In this document: positions 15,291 through 22,662 of the stretch, in pieces
How positions within the stretch are numbered: the stretch's first letter is position 1
Layout of the letters: each line of letters starts with the position of its first letter
From: JAOTYV01 sp041557595
GTDB lineage: Bacteria; Pseudomonadota; Alphaproteobacteria; UBA8366
Assembly: GCA_041557595.1 (NCBI GenBank)
Contig: JBFFGE010000036.1
Coordinates: 1 to 29,284 of the forward strand
Reading direction: 5' to 3'
DNA: 29,284 nt
Position numbers and translations under genes: made by a program
Notes under the pieces: model-generated
The model's input: the letters and a program-made list of their open reading frames with translations, nothing else
Told to the model about the DNA's origin: nothing
The model's database searches: none

Positions 15291-15374
15291 ATGGGCCATC
15301 GGATTGCACTAACCGTATTTTGGGGCGTCACCGCGCTCACTTTGGCCGCAGCTTTCCTGTTCGCATTGCGGTAG
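15291..15374 (+). CDS. 27-residue single-TM micro-protein
   Basis: An ATG at 15291 opens a 27-codon frame ending in TAG. It is preceded by GAGGGAAG at proper ribosome-binding distance and begins 15 nt after the flavocytochrome stop. After MGHR, the peptide is one uninterrupted hydrophobic helix (IALTVFWGVTALTLAAAFLF) ending in ALR, the profile of small accessory subunits of membrane oxidoreductases. It may stabilise or tune the flavocytochrome. No family is recognised; the ribosome binding site, position and composition are the evidence. Confidence 0.55.
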   Translation: MGHRIALTVFWGVTALTLAAAFLFALR

Positions 15375-15449
15375 CAAACCGTGCATCGGCGGTGCATTCC
15401 AATCCATTGATAAATCTCTGCGGCCGGAGAACGTCAACCTGCCGCTTCG

Positions 15450-16046
15450 TCAGCCCTGGAAGGCGAAGATCAGCCCCGCGACAATGACGATTACCAGGAC
15501 GACCCAAACGGCCGGCGGCAAGCCCTTTGACGCATCGGTCTCGGCGACGGCGCTTTCGCGCGTCTCGATCGGCGGCGCGGGTTCTTCGACGGCCGGGGCG
15601 GCTTCGGCGGCGCCGACGACCTCGACGAATTTTCCGAAGAATTCATTGGCCATTTTCTTGGAGGTGGAGTCGATCAGACGGCTGCCGATTTGCGCCAGCT
15701 TGCCGCCGACCGTGGCGTTGACGGTGTACTTCAACAAGGTGCCGTCGCCGTCCTCTTCGAGCGTCACATGCGCGCCGCCCTTCGCGAAGCCGGCCGCGCC
15801 GCCGGTTCCCTCGCCGGAAATCGTGTAGCCGTTCGGCGGATCGATATCCGACAACGTCACCGCGCCGCTGAATTTTGCCTTCACCGGACCGACTTTCGCG
15901 GTCACCTTTGCGGTGAAGGAAGTATCGGACGTCTTCTCGATCTCGTCGCAGCCTGGAATGGATTGACGGAGCACGTCGACATCGTTCAGCGCCTGCCAAA
16001 CCGTTTCCCGCGGGGCGGGCACCCGGTATTCGCCTGTCATGTCCAT
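15450..16046 (-). CDS. coxG: CoxG-like SRPBCC protein with C-terminal membrane anchor
   Basis: The 198-residue protein opens with MDMTGEYRVPAPRETVWQAL and continues with DVLRQSIPGCDEIEK, the conserved start of the carbon monoxide dehydrogenase subunit G family (SRPBCC fold). A Pro/Glu/Ala-rich linker (about 147-175) leads to one hydrophobic C-terminal helix at 178-195. CoxG recruits CO dehydrogenase to the cytoplasmic membrane and can bind quinone, linking the enzyme to respiration. The start at 16046 is chosen because AAGGAG lies 9 nt upstream; longer readings have a basic, non-conserved leader. The gene is more than 10 kb from coxSLM, so it may serve that enzyme in trans or another molybdenum hydroxylase. 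Confidence 0.92.
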   Translation of the reverse strand: MDMTGEYRVPAPRETVWQALNDVDVLRQSIPGCDEIEKTSDTSFTAKVTAKVGPVKAKFSGAVTLSDIDPPNGYTISGEGTGGAAGFAKGGAHVTLEEDGDGTLLKYTVNATVGGKLAQIGSRLIDSTSKKMANEFFGKFVEVVGAAEAAPAVEEPAPPIETRESAVAETDASKGLPPAVWVVLVIVIVAGLIFAFQG

Positions 16047-16238
16047 GGCGTCGGCTCCTTGCTGGTGGTGCGGAATTTTGTTTTTCGCGGGTCCGGTGGG
16101 AACCCGGCGGACGAAAGTACTGGCGGGATCGCGCGCTTGCAATTGCCGAGTTGCAGGATCGTGGAACTTGTCGCCGCGAAGGCGCTGCGGGCGTGCTGCG
16201 GATCGGCTATACTCATCGCAGCCGAAGAGGGAAATTGC

Positions 16239-16754
16239 ATGGCATCCTGCGCAACCGAATCAACAATCGACGTCGCGATCTGGTTGCTCGATCGCGCGAG
16301 CGCCGAGGACAGCTATTTGCAGCCCCAGAAACTGCAGCGTCTGCTGTATCTGGCGCAGGGCTATTACGCGCGCGAACATTATGGCCGGAAGCTGATGCCC
16401 GCGACCTTCGTCGTGCACGATATGGGGCCTGTCGAACCGAACGTTTTCCGCTTGTTCGAGGCCGGCCGCCCGCAAATCGGCTTTGTCGCGCCGCCGGGTG
16501 AGGTCGAGAATTTCCTGGAAATCGTATGGCGCCGCTTCGGCGGCCAGACCGTCGACCGGTTGAACGCCTTGATCGGCGGCCAGGCGCTCTACCGGGACAT
16601 GGCGGGCCGTGGTCCGGGCGAAGAAATTCCGTTCGACAAGATGGCCGCGGCCTTCGCCAGCAAGGACGAGGCCGCGGAAACCGTCCGCACGCCGGACGGC
16701 CGCACGGTGAAAAAGTGGATACCGAGCCGCTCGGTGCGTCGAAACGCTCCCTGA
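16239..16754 (+). CDS. Panacea/SocA-like (DUF4065) protein
   Basis: The 171-residue protein shows the Panacea-domain pattern: STIDVAIWLLDRA, then LQPQKLQRLLYLAQGYYARE at about residues 28-47, and a FVVHDMGPVEPNVFRLFE segment at about 59-76. SocA of Caulobacter and many toxin-antitoxin antitoxins carry this domain, where it neutralises or delivers a partner toxin for proteolysis. GAAGAGG precedes the ATG. No toxin-like gene is adjacent on either side: coxG diverges upstream, and the antiporter operon follows after 163 nt. The sequence near its C-terminus (DGRTVKKWIPSR) is charged. It may be a solitary antitoxin, a phage-defence remnant or an adapter. Confidence 0.82.
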   Translation: MASCATESTIDVAIWLLDRASAEDSYLQPQKLQRLLYLAQGYYAREHYGRKLMPATFVVHDMGPVEPNVFRLFEAGRPQIGFVAPPGEVENFLEIVWRRFGGQTVDRLNALIGGQALYRDMAGRGPGEEIPFDKMAAAFASKDEAAETVRTPDGRTVKKWIPSRSVRRNAP

Positions 16755-16917
16755 TATTCTGCCTGCCGACGGTCCGGATTGCGTGCGGATCGTTCCGCCC
16801 GGCTTGACGACAAACTCCCCGCAATCGTATTGGGTATTGAACCTTGGCGACGGCTATCGTGTTCGCCATACTGTGACAAAACACGCGCCCGCGCCGGTAC
16901 ACCGGCGCGGCAACGAC

Positions 16918-17490
16918 ATGGGGGGCAACAAATTGGCGGAGGATGCCGCGCAACCGGCAGGTGGGGGGAACGGTTCCGGTGATCGGAAGCGCAGGTTTGC
17001 GAAGGTGGACAACGTCGGGCATGCGGTATCGCTCGGCGTAACGCTGTTTGTCGTCTGGCTTCTGTTATCGGGTTATTTCCACGCATTGCTGATTACCCTC
17101 GGTGTCGTTTCCTGCCTGGTGATCGTATACCTCGCATTGCGCATGGACGTGGTCGATCATGAAGCGCATCCCATTCATCTGACGATGCGAATCGTCGGAT
17201 ATTGGATTTGGCTTCTCAAGGAAATCTGGCATTCCGGGATCGACGTGACGAAGTGCGTCCTGTTTCCGGGCTCGTCGGTCAATCCCTCCCTGCTCCAGGT
17301 AAAGACCACGCAAACCTCCGAGCTGGGTCAGGTGGTGTATGCCAATTCCATCACCCTGACGCCGGGCACCTTCACGATCCGGGTCTTTGACGACCAGATT
17401 CTGGCGCATGCGTTGTCTCGGGATGGCGCGGACGCTCTCGCCAGCGGCGACATGGACCGTCGCGTGACCGCGGTGGAAGGGCCGTCATGA
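16918..17490 (+). CDS. mrpE: Mrp/Mbh antiporter subunit E (MnhE)
   Basis: The 190-residue protein has a charged, low-complexity N-terminal extension (about 40 residues). Two or three membrane helices and the MnhE signature follow: LALRMDVVDHEAHP, then GYWIWLLKEIWHSGIDVTK and the cytosolic NSITLTPGTFTI strand. Subunit E is a structural part of the cation/proton antiporter complex. It is the first gene of a ten-gene plus-strand operon and overlaps subunit F by 4 nt (ATGA). The start at 16918 is approximate because the ribosome binding site is weak; a TTG 15 nt downstream is possible. A weak TTGACG/TATTGG pair at 16804-16833 may be the promoter. Confidence 0.9.
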   Translation: MGGNKLAEDAAQPAGGGNGSGDRKRRFAKVDNVGHAVSLGVTLFVVWLLLSGYFHALLITLGVVSCLVIVYLALRMDVVDHEAHPIHLTMRIVGYWIWLLKEIWHSGIDVTKCVLFPGSSVNPSLLQVKTTQTSELGQVVYANSITLTPGTFTIRVFDDQILAHALSRDGADALASGDMDRRVTAVEGPS

Positions 17491-17780
17491 TCTTTGTCGT
17501 GGGAACGATTGCCGTGCTGGTGGCATCGGCGCTCGCGCTGGTGCGCGCCTTCCTCGGACCGACGGTCTATGACCGGGTGCTCGCGGTAAACGTCTTCGGA
17601 ACCAAGACCGTGTTGATGATCGCGGTGCTGGGATTTCTGGCCGGGCGGCCGGAGTTTCTCGACATCGCCCTGCTATACGCCTTGATCAATTTTATCGGCA
17701 CGATCGCAGTGCTGAAATTCGTCCGGTACGCCGATTTGGGCACCGTCGGGTCGCAGCAGGGCGACGAGGAGCCGAAATGA
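17487..17780 (+). CDS. mrpF: Mrp antiporter subunit F
   Basis: This 97-residue protein has three membrane helices. The family phrase RAFLGPTVYDRVLAVNVFGT spans residues 20-39, with the conserved Asp30 in PTVYDRV, and FLDIALLYALINFIG is at 57-71. Length and hydropathy are standard for MrpF/MnhF (PhaF). The start overlaps the mrpE stop by 4 nt, and its own stop overlaps mrpG by 4 nt, showing tight translational coupling. Confidence 0.94.
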   Translation: MIFVVGTIAVLVASALALVRAFLGPTVYDRVLAVNVFGTKTVLMIAVLGFLAGRPEFLDIALLYALINFIGTIAVLKFVRYADLGTVGSQQGDEEPK

Positions 17781-18112
17781 TGGAACTCGCACGCGACATT
17801 GCGGCGTGGGCGCTTATTCTCGCGGGAAGCTTCTTCCTGATCGTCGGCGCGCTCGGTCTGGTGCGGCTTCCCGACGTCTATGCGCGGATTCACAGCGCCG
17901 GCCTGGTCGATACGCTGGGCGTCGGGTTCTTCATTTTTGGACTGACGCTGTATGGCGGCTTCACGCTGGTGACGGTCAAGTTGCTGATGATCCTGGCCTT
18001 CATCTTTTTCACCAGCCCGACGGCGACGAACGCCTTGGCGAATGCCATCCATGCGAATGGCATCGAACCGTGGTCCCGCAAGAAGGAGGACGAGTCATCG
18101 AAGCCGTCGTAA
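17777..18112 (+). CDS. mrpG: Mrp antiporter subunit G
   Basis: This 111-residue protein has three membrane helices. The MnhG signature is GLVRLPDVYARIHSAGLVDT at about 27-46, followed by KLLMILAFIFFTSPTATNALANA. The C-terminal tail is charged and cytosolic. Position after E and F and before a MrpA C-terminal-like gene is the archaeal Mbh/Mrp order. The last codons overlap the ribosome binding site and beginning of the next gene. Confidence 0.94.
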   Translation: MMELARDIAAWALILAGSFFLIVGALGLVRLPDVYARIHSAGLVDTLGVGFFIFGLTLYGGFTLVTVKLLMILAFIFFTSPTATNALANAIHANGIEPWSRKKEDESSKPS

Positions 18113-18645
18113 ACGTCGTGCTGCTGTTCTTCATGGCGGCCACGATTTTCGTGATCGTGCGCCTGCGCAATTTGTTTGCGGTCGTCATGATGGGCGGCAT
18201 GTACAGCCTGATGGCGGCGACGATCTTTGTCGTGCTCGATGCCGTCGACGTGGCGTTCACCGAGGCGGCGGTCGGCGCGGGTATCTCCACCGTACTGATG
18301 CTCGGCGCGCTGGCGCTGACGAAAACGGAAGAGAAGGAAGGCGGCCGTCCGCAATTCCTCCCATTGGCGGTGGTTGCGGTAACGGGAGCGGTCTTGATTT
18401 ACGGCACCCTCGACATGCCCCATTACGGCGATCCGAACGGGCCGATCCATCAGCATGTGGCGCCGACCTATCTGAAGGATTCGATCCCCAAGACGACCGT
18501 CCCCAACGTGGTGACGGCGGTGCTGGCGAGCTATCGCGGCTACGACACGCTGGGCGAGGTCACGGTAATCTTCACCGCCGGCGTCGGTGTGATGGTCCTG
18601 CTTGGCGCGGGGCGCCGGCGGCGCCGGAAGGATGAGGCCGGATGA
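18070..18645 (+). CDS. MbhD/MbhE-like subunit (detached C-terminal part of MrpA)
   Basis: The reading frame contains two modules. The first is a DUF4040/MbhD-type three-helix unit, with AVDVAFTEAAVGAGISTVLM as its hallmark. The second is an MbhE-type unit with PNVVTAVLASYRGYDTLGE. In canonical MrpA these are fused behind a NuoL-like domain; here they form a separate protein of about 185-191 residues. A clean AAGGAGG (18083-18089) is followed not by ATG, GTG or TTG but by GTC (18094) and ATC (18097), exactly where homologues start with MIEA-like residues. The coordinates use the nearest canonical in-frame start, GTG at 18070. True initiation may be at 18094-18097. The 3' end overlaps mrpB by 4 nt. 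Confidence 0.88.
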   Translation: MVPQEGGRVIEAVVNVVLLFFMAATIFVIVRLRNLFAVVMMGGMYSLMAATIFVVLDAVDVAFTEAAVGAGISTVLMLGALALTKTEEKEGGRPQFLPLAVVAVTGAVLIYGTLDMPHYGDPNGPIHQHVAPTYLKDSIPKTTVPNVVTAVLASYRGYDTLGEVTVIFTAGVGVMVLLGAGRRRRRKDEAG

Positions 18646-19079
18646 GCCATCATTTCGTCATCCGGATCGTCGCGAAGCTTCTGATCCCCTTCATCCTGCT
18701 GTTCGGGCTGTATGTGCAGTTCCATGGCGATTTCGGCCCCGGCGGCGGCTTTCAGGCCGGTGTCATATTCGCATCCGCCTTTGTTCTCTACGCGCTGATC
18801 TACGGCGTCGACAAGGCGCGGCAGGTGCTTCCCGACGACGTGCTGCGGGTCGGCATAGCGCTGGGCGTCTTGCTCTTTGGCGGAACCGGCGTTGCCAGCA
18901 TGATGCTTGGCGCGAACTATCTCGACTATTCGCCGTTTGCGCACGACCCGGCACACGGCCAGCATCTCGGCATTTTCATCGTGGAACTCGGTGTCGGCAT
19001 TACCGTGGCGTCGGTCATGGCGACCCTGTTCTTTCTCTTCGCGGGCCGGGGCGACCTCGACCCGAGCGAACGGGAATAG
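18642..19079 (+). CDS. mrpB: Mrp antiporter subunit B
   Basis: The 145-residue protein has four membrane helices and the MnhB-domain phrases LFGLYVQFHGDFGPGGGFQA (20-39) and HLGIFIVELGVGITVASVM (about 107-125). The GPGGGFQAG loop is diagnostic. It overlaps the MbhD/E-like gene by 4 nt and lies 22 nt before mrpC. Subunit B joins the C and A C-terminal-like subunits in the membrane arm of the complex. Confidence 0.94.
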   Translation: MSHHFVIRIVAKLLIPFILLFGLYVQFHGDFGPGGGFQAGVIFASAFVLYALIYGVDKARQVLPDDVLRVGIALGVLLFGGTGVASMMLGANYLDYSPFAHDPAHGQHLGIFIVELGVGITVASVMATLFFLFAGRGDLDPSERE

Positions 19080-19101
19080 GGCGGACGGCGAGGCGCGCAC
19101 G

Positions 19102-19455
19102 ATGGATGGACCCGGTCTCTACAATTACTGGATCGTCATGTTCCTGATGCTGGCGGGGCTGTATATCGTCGTCGCCAGCGGCAATCTGATCAAGAAACTG
19201 GTCGGGCTGAACGTGTTTCAGGCATCGGTTTTCCTGCTGTACATCACCATGGGCAAGGTCGATGGCGGCACGGCGCCGATTATTGCCGAGGGAACCACGG
19301 TCTATTCGAACCCTTTGCCGCATGTGTTGATCCTGACCGCGATCGTGGTCGGCGTCGCGACGACCGCGCTCGGCCTGGCGCTCGTGGTCCGCATCAATGA
19401 AGCCTACGGGTCAATCGAGGAAGAGGAACTCGAAGAACAGGAAGACCCGTCGTGA
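19102..19455 (+). CDS. mrpC: Mrp antiporter subunit C (NuoK-like)
   Basis: The 117-residue protein has three membrane helices and is homologous to NuoK/MrpC. Key features are GLYIVVASGNLIKKLVGLNV at 18-37, a middle helix with QASVFLL, and NPLPHVLILTAIVVGVATTA at about 73-92, where P-H-V-LILTAIVVG is the family mark. The C-terminus is a strongly acidic run of Glu residues. The start at 19102 removes an unrelated Arg/Ser-rich leader. It overlaps mrpD by 4 nt. Confidence 0.93.
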   Translation: MDGPGLYNYWIVMFLMLAGLYIVVASGNLIKKLVGLNVFQASVFLLYITMGKVDGGTAPIIAEGTTVYSNPLPHVLILTAIVVGVATTALGLALVVRINEAYGSIEEEELEEQEDPS

Positions 19456-20945
19456 TCCTCGCCAATTTACCCGCCCTGCAGATCGTTCTGCCGCTGCTGG
19501 CCGCGCCCTTATGCGTGTTGTTTCGGCGCGAGGCGATCAGCTATGCAATCTCGCTGGTTACGTCCTGGCTTTCGTTGGCGGTGGCGATTGCGCTACTGCA
19601 AAGCGTGCTGGCGAGCGGGCCGATATCCTATCATTTCGGCGGATGGGCGCCGCCCTGGGGCATCGAGTACCGGGTCGACGAGGTGAATGCCTTCGTCCTG
19701 CTGATCGTCACCGCGATCGGCGCCGTGGTGATCAGCTACGCCGCGCCGAGCGTCGCAAAAGAAGTCGCGCAGCCCCGCCGCTATCTTTTCTACACCAGCT
19801 ATCTGCTCTGTCTGGCCGGGCTTCTCGGCGTGACGATCACCGGCGACGCCTTCAATGTTTTCGTCTTTCTCGAGATCTCGTCCCTGTCCTCCTACATCCT
19901 GATCAGCCTGGGCCAGGATCGCCGGGCGCTTACCGCGGCCTATCGGTATCTGATCTTCGGCACCATCGGCGCGACCTTCTATCTGATCGGCGTCGGTCTG
20001 CTGTATCAGGTCACGGGAACGCTCAACATCGCCGATTTGGCGCAGCGGATCGATCCGTTGATCGGCAACCGTACCGTTCGCGTGGCGTTCGTATTCGTGG
20101 TTGTCGGCGTCGCCATGAAAGCGGCGCTGTTCCCTCTGCACATCTGGTTGCCGAGCGCCTACGCCTACGCGCCGTCGGTGGTGACCGCATTTCTCGCGGC
20201 GACAGCCACCAAGGTCTCGATCTATGTCCTGCTGCGCATTTTCCTGACGGTTTTCGGACCCGAATTTGCCTTCGATGCCTATCAGCTCGGCTATATCCTC
20301 ATGCCGTTCGCCATCGCGGCGATGTTCGTCGGTTCGGCGGTCGCCATTTTCCAGCTCGATATCAAACGCATGCTGGCCTATTCCAGTGTGGCGCAGATCG
20401 GCTACATGGTGCTCGGCATCAGCCTGGCGACCTCGCTCGGCGTGACGGCGGGCATTCTGCACCTGTTCAACCATGCACTGATAAAAGGCGCGTTGTTCCT
20501 GGCAATGGGCTGTGTGTTCTATCGCATCGGCTCGGTGCAACTGGCCGATTTGGCGGGGATCGGCAAGCGCATGCCATGGACGATGGGCGCGTTCGTCGCC
20601 GGCGGTTTGAGCCTGATCGGCGTACCGGGGACGGTCGGCTTCATCTCGAAATGGTACCTGATCCTGGCGGCGCTGGAAAAGGGGTGGTGGTGGATTGCCG
20701 TGCTGATTCTGTTGTCGTCGCTGCTGGCCATCATCTATGTCTGGCGCGTGGTCGAGGTCGCCTACTTCAAGGAGGCGCCGGAAGGCGGTGTGAAGGATGA
20801 CGACGGCAAGGGCGAGGCGCCGCTGGTGATGCTGGTGCCGACCTGGGCCTTGATCGTGGCGAATGTCTATTTCGGCCTCGATACCCGCGTCAGCGTGGGA
20901 ACCGCGTTGCAGGCCGCGCAATCATTGATGGGGGCAGGCGGATGA
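19452..20945 (+). CDS. mrpD: Mrp antiporter subunit D (first NuoL/M/N-type subunit)
   Basis: The 497-residue protein has about 14 membrane helices and the proton-conducting transporter domain (PF00361 type). Functional marks are the helix-5 Glu in FVFLEISSLSSY (about residues 138-149), a membrane Lys in VAMKAALFPLHIWLP, helix breaks at LFNHALIKGALF with His and Lys, and GVPGTVGFISKW near the C-terminus. The residues proposed for proton translocation are all present. It overlaps its neighbours by 4 nt at both ends, ATGA at the 3' junction. Confidence 0.94.
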   Translation: MILANLPALQIVLPLLAAPLCVLFRREAISYAISLVTSWLSLAVAIALLQSVLASGPISYHFGGWAPPWGIEYRVDEVNAFVLLIVTAIGAVVISYAAPSVAKEVAQPRRYLFYTSYLLCLAGLLGVTITGDAFNVFVFLEISSLSSYILISLGQDRRALTAAYRYLIFGTIGATFYLIGVGLLYQVTGTLNIADLAQRIDPLIGNRTVRVAFVFVVVGVAMKAALFPLHIWLPSAYAYAPSVVTAFLAATATKVSIYVLLRIFLTVFGPEFAFDAYQLGYILMPFAIAAMFVGSAVAIFQLDIKRMLAYSSVAQIGYMVLGISLATSLGVTAGILHLFNHALIKGALFLAMGCVFYRIGSVQLADLAGIGKRMPWTMGAFVAGGLSLIGVPGTVGFISKWYLILAALEKGWWWIAVLILLSSLLAIIYVWRVVEVAYFKEAPEGGVKDDDGKGEAPLVMLVPTWALIVANVYFGLDTRVSVGTALQAAQSLMGAGG

Positions 20946-22411
20946 GCGTGTCCACCTTGATGCTCCTGGCGCTTGCGGTGCCGATGGTGGGAGCCGTGCT
21001 GATCCTGATGTCGGCGGGGCGCCCGAACCAGCGCGAGTGCGTCACCCTGGTCACCGCGGTCACGTTGTTCGTCGTGGTGTTGCAGATGTTGCCGGTTGTC
21101 TATGCCGGCGGCCGGCCGGAGGTCACGCTGTTCACGATGTTGCCGGGGCTGGCCATCCACTTGCAGCTGGAACCGCTCGGCATGATGTTCGCGTGCGTTG
21201 CGTCGAGCCTGTGGATCGTCAACTCGATCTATTCGATCGGGTATATGCGGGCGAAGAAGGAAGCGAACCAGACGCGATTCTATGCCTGTTTCGCAATTGC
21301 GATTTTCAGCGCACTCGGTGTCGCGATGGCCGGCAACATGATGACGCTGTTCCTGTTCTATGAAATCCTGACGATATCCACCTATCCGCTGGTAACCCAT
21401 TCCGGCACGCAGGAGGCGGTGCGGTCCGGGCGCACCTATCTCGGCATTCTGCTCGGCACTTCGATCCTATTCCAGCTCGGCGCCATTCTCTGGACCTGGG
21501 CCGAGGTTGGGAGTCTCGATTTCCGGATGGGCGGCATTCTTGCGGGTAAATTCGAGGGCCCGGCGATAGGCCTGCTGTTGTTCCTGTATATGTACGGGAT
21601 CGGCAAGGCCGCCTTGATGCCGATCCACCGGTGGCTGCCGGCCGCGATGGTGGCGCCGACGCCGGTCAGCGCGCTGCTGCATGCGGTGGCGGTCGTGAAG
21701 GCGGGCGTCTTCACCGTCCTCAAGGTGATCGTCTATATCTTCGGCACCGACTTCCTGCGGGAATCGGGTTATGCGGACTGGCTGATGTATGTCGCCGGCG
21801 CATCGCTGTTGCTGGCGTCGCTGATTGCGATGACCAAGGACAATCTCAAGGCGCGGCTCGCCTATTCGACGGTCAGCCAGCTCGCCTATGTGGTGTTGGG
21901 CGCGGCGCTTCTGACGCCCATGAGCGTGGTCGGCGGCGCCATGCACATCACGATGCACGCGTTCGGCAAGATCACGCTGTTCTTCTGCGCCGGGGCGATC
22001 TACGTCGCCTCGGGCAAGACGCAGATCAGCGACATGGACGGGATCGGCCGGGTAATGCCGGTTACGTTGGTCGCTTTCCTGGTCGGCAGCCTGAGCGTTA
22101 TCGGCCTGCCGCCGCTGGGTGGATCCTGGAGCAAGTATTTCCTCGCGCTGGGCGCGGTCGATTCGGGGCATATCGTGTTCGTGGCGGTTTTCATGATCTC
22201 GTCCCTGCTTAACATCGCCTACCTCCTTCCCATCGTGGCCCGGGGCTTCTTTGTGCCGGCAAAACCGGACAGCGGGTCGGCGGGTATCCGCGAAGCGCCG
22301 ATATTCTGCGTCGTGCCGCTTTGTCTGACCGCGTTTGGGTGTTTGCTGCTGTTCGTGTTCGCCGACAAACTGTTTGCGTTGCTGACCCCGATCGGGGGAG
22401 GGCCTGGATAA
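20942..22411 (+). CDS. Second NuoL/MrpD-type antiporter subunit
   Basis: The 489-residue protein has about 14 helices and the same proton-channel domain. The N-terminal half is closer to NuoL/MrpA N-terminal style, with SLWIVNSIYSIGYMR, LFLFYEILTISTYPLV with the key Glu, and HRWLPAAMVAPTPVSALLHA at about residues 224-243. The last phrase is typical of MrpA/NuoL. A membrane Lys follows in AVVKAGVFTVLKV. It probably replaces the N-terminal part of MrpA, whose C-terminal part is encoded upstream as a separate gene. The gene shares its TAATG junction with the small gene downstream. Confidence 0.92.
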   Translation: MSVSTLMLLALAVPMVGAVLILMSAGRPNQRECVTLVTAVTLFVVVLQMLPVVYAGGRPEVTLFTMLPGLAIHLQLEPLGMMFACVASSLWIVNSIYSIGYMRAKKEANQTRFYACFAIAIFSALGVAMAGNMMTLFLFYEILTISTYPLVTHSGTQEAVRSGRTYLGILLGTSILFQLGAILWTWAEVGSLDFRMGGILAGKFEGPAIGLLLFLYMYGIGKAALMPIHRWLPAAMVAPTPVSALLHAVAVVKAGVFTVLKVIVYIFGTDFLRESGYADWLMYVAGASLLLASLIAMTKDNLKARLAYSTVSQLAYVVLGAALLTPMSVVGGAMHITMHAFGKITLFFCAGAIYVASGKTQISDMDGIGRVMPVTLVAFLVGSLSVIGLPPLGGSWSKYFLALGAVDSGHIVFVAVFMISSLLNIAYLLPIVARGFFVPAKPDSGSAGIREAPIFCVVPLCLTAFGCLLLFVFADKLFALLTPIGGGPG

Positions 22412-22662
22412 TGGATGATCCGAAAAAACGGTATTGGCTCGATGAGCCGAATAATGTGAGTAAGATTTACTGGACCGTGTGCGCAGTATGCGCGGCGCTG
22501 TTCGTCGCCGACGCCTTCTACCATAAGCATATCCATTTCGGCGCCGAAGGCTGGTTCGGCTTTTACGGCATTTACGGGTTCGTTGCCTGTGTCGGCCTGG
22601 TGCTGGTCGCCAAACTGCTGCGCATCATTCTGATTCGGCCGGAAGATTATTACGATGACTGA
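22411..22662 (+). CDS. Small two-TM protein inside the antiporter operon
   Basis: The 83-residue protein has a hydrophilic N-terminus (KKRYWLDEP), a first membrane helix at about 19-36, and a His-rich loop with YHKHIHFGAE at 37-46. A second helix follows at about 53-75, and the C-terminus is acidic and aromatic (RPEDYYDD). It starts on the A of the preceding gene's TAA stop and overlaps the next gene by 8 nt, so it is certainly translated with the complex. The two His-rich and acidic ends on either side of the membrane would suit an assembly or ion-path subunit. It is not one of MrpA-G. Function unknown. Confidence 0.82.
   Translation: MDDPKKRYWLDEPNNVSKIYWTVCAVCAALFVADAFYHKHIHFGAEGWFGFYGIYGFVACVGLVLVAKLLRIILIRPEDYYDD

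Noticed and set aside
17806..18069. Upstream extension of the MbhD/E-like frame to ATG 17806
   Set aside because: This part overlaps mrpG throughout and has the Arg-rich composition of a shadow frame.
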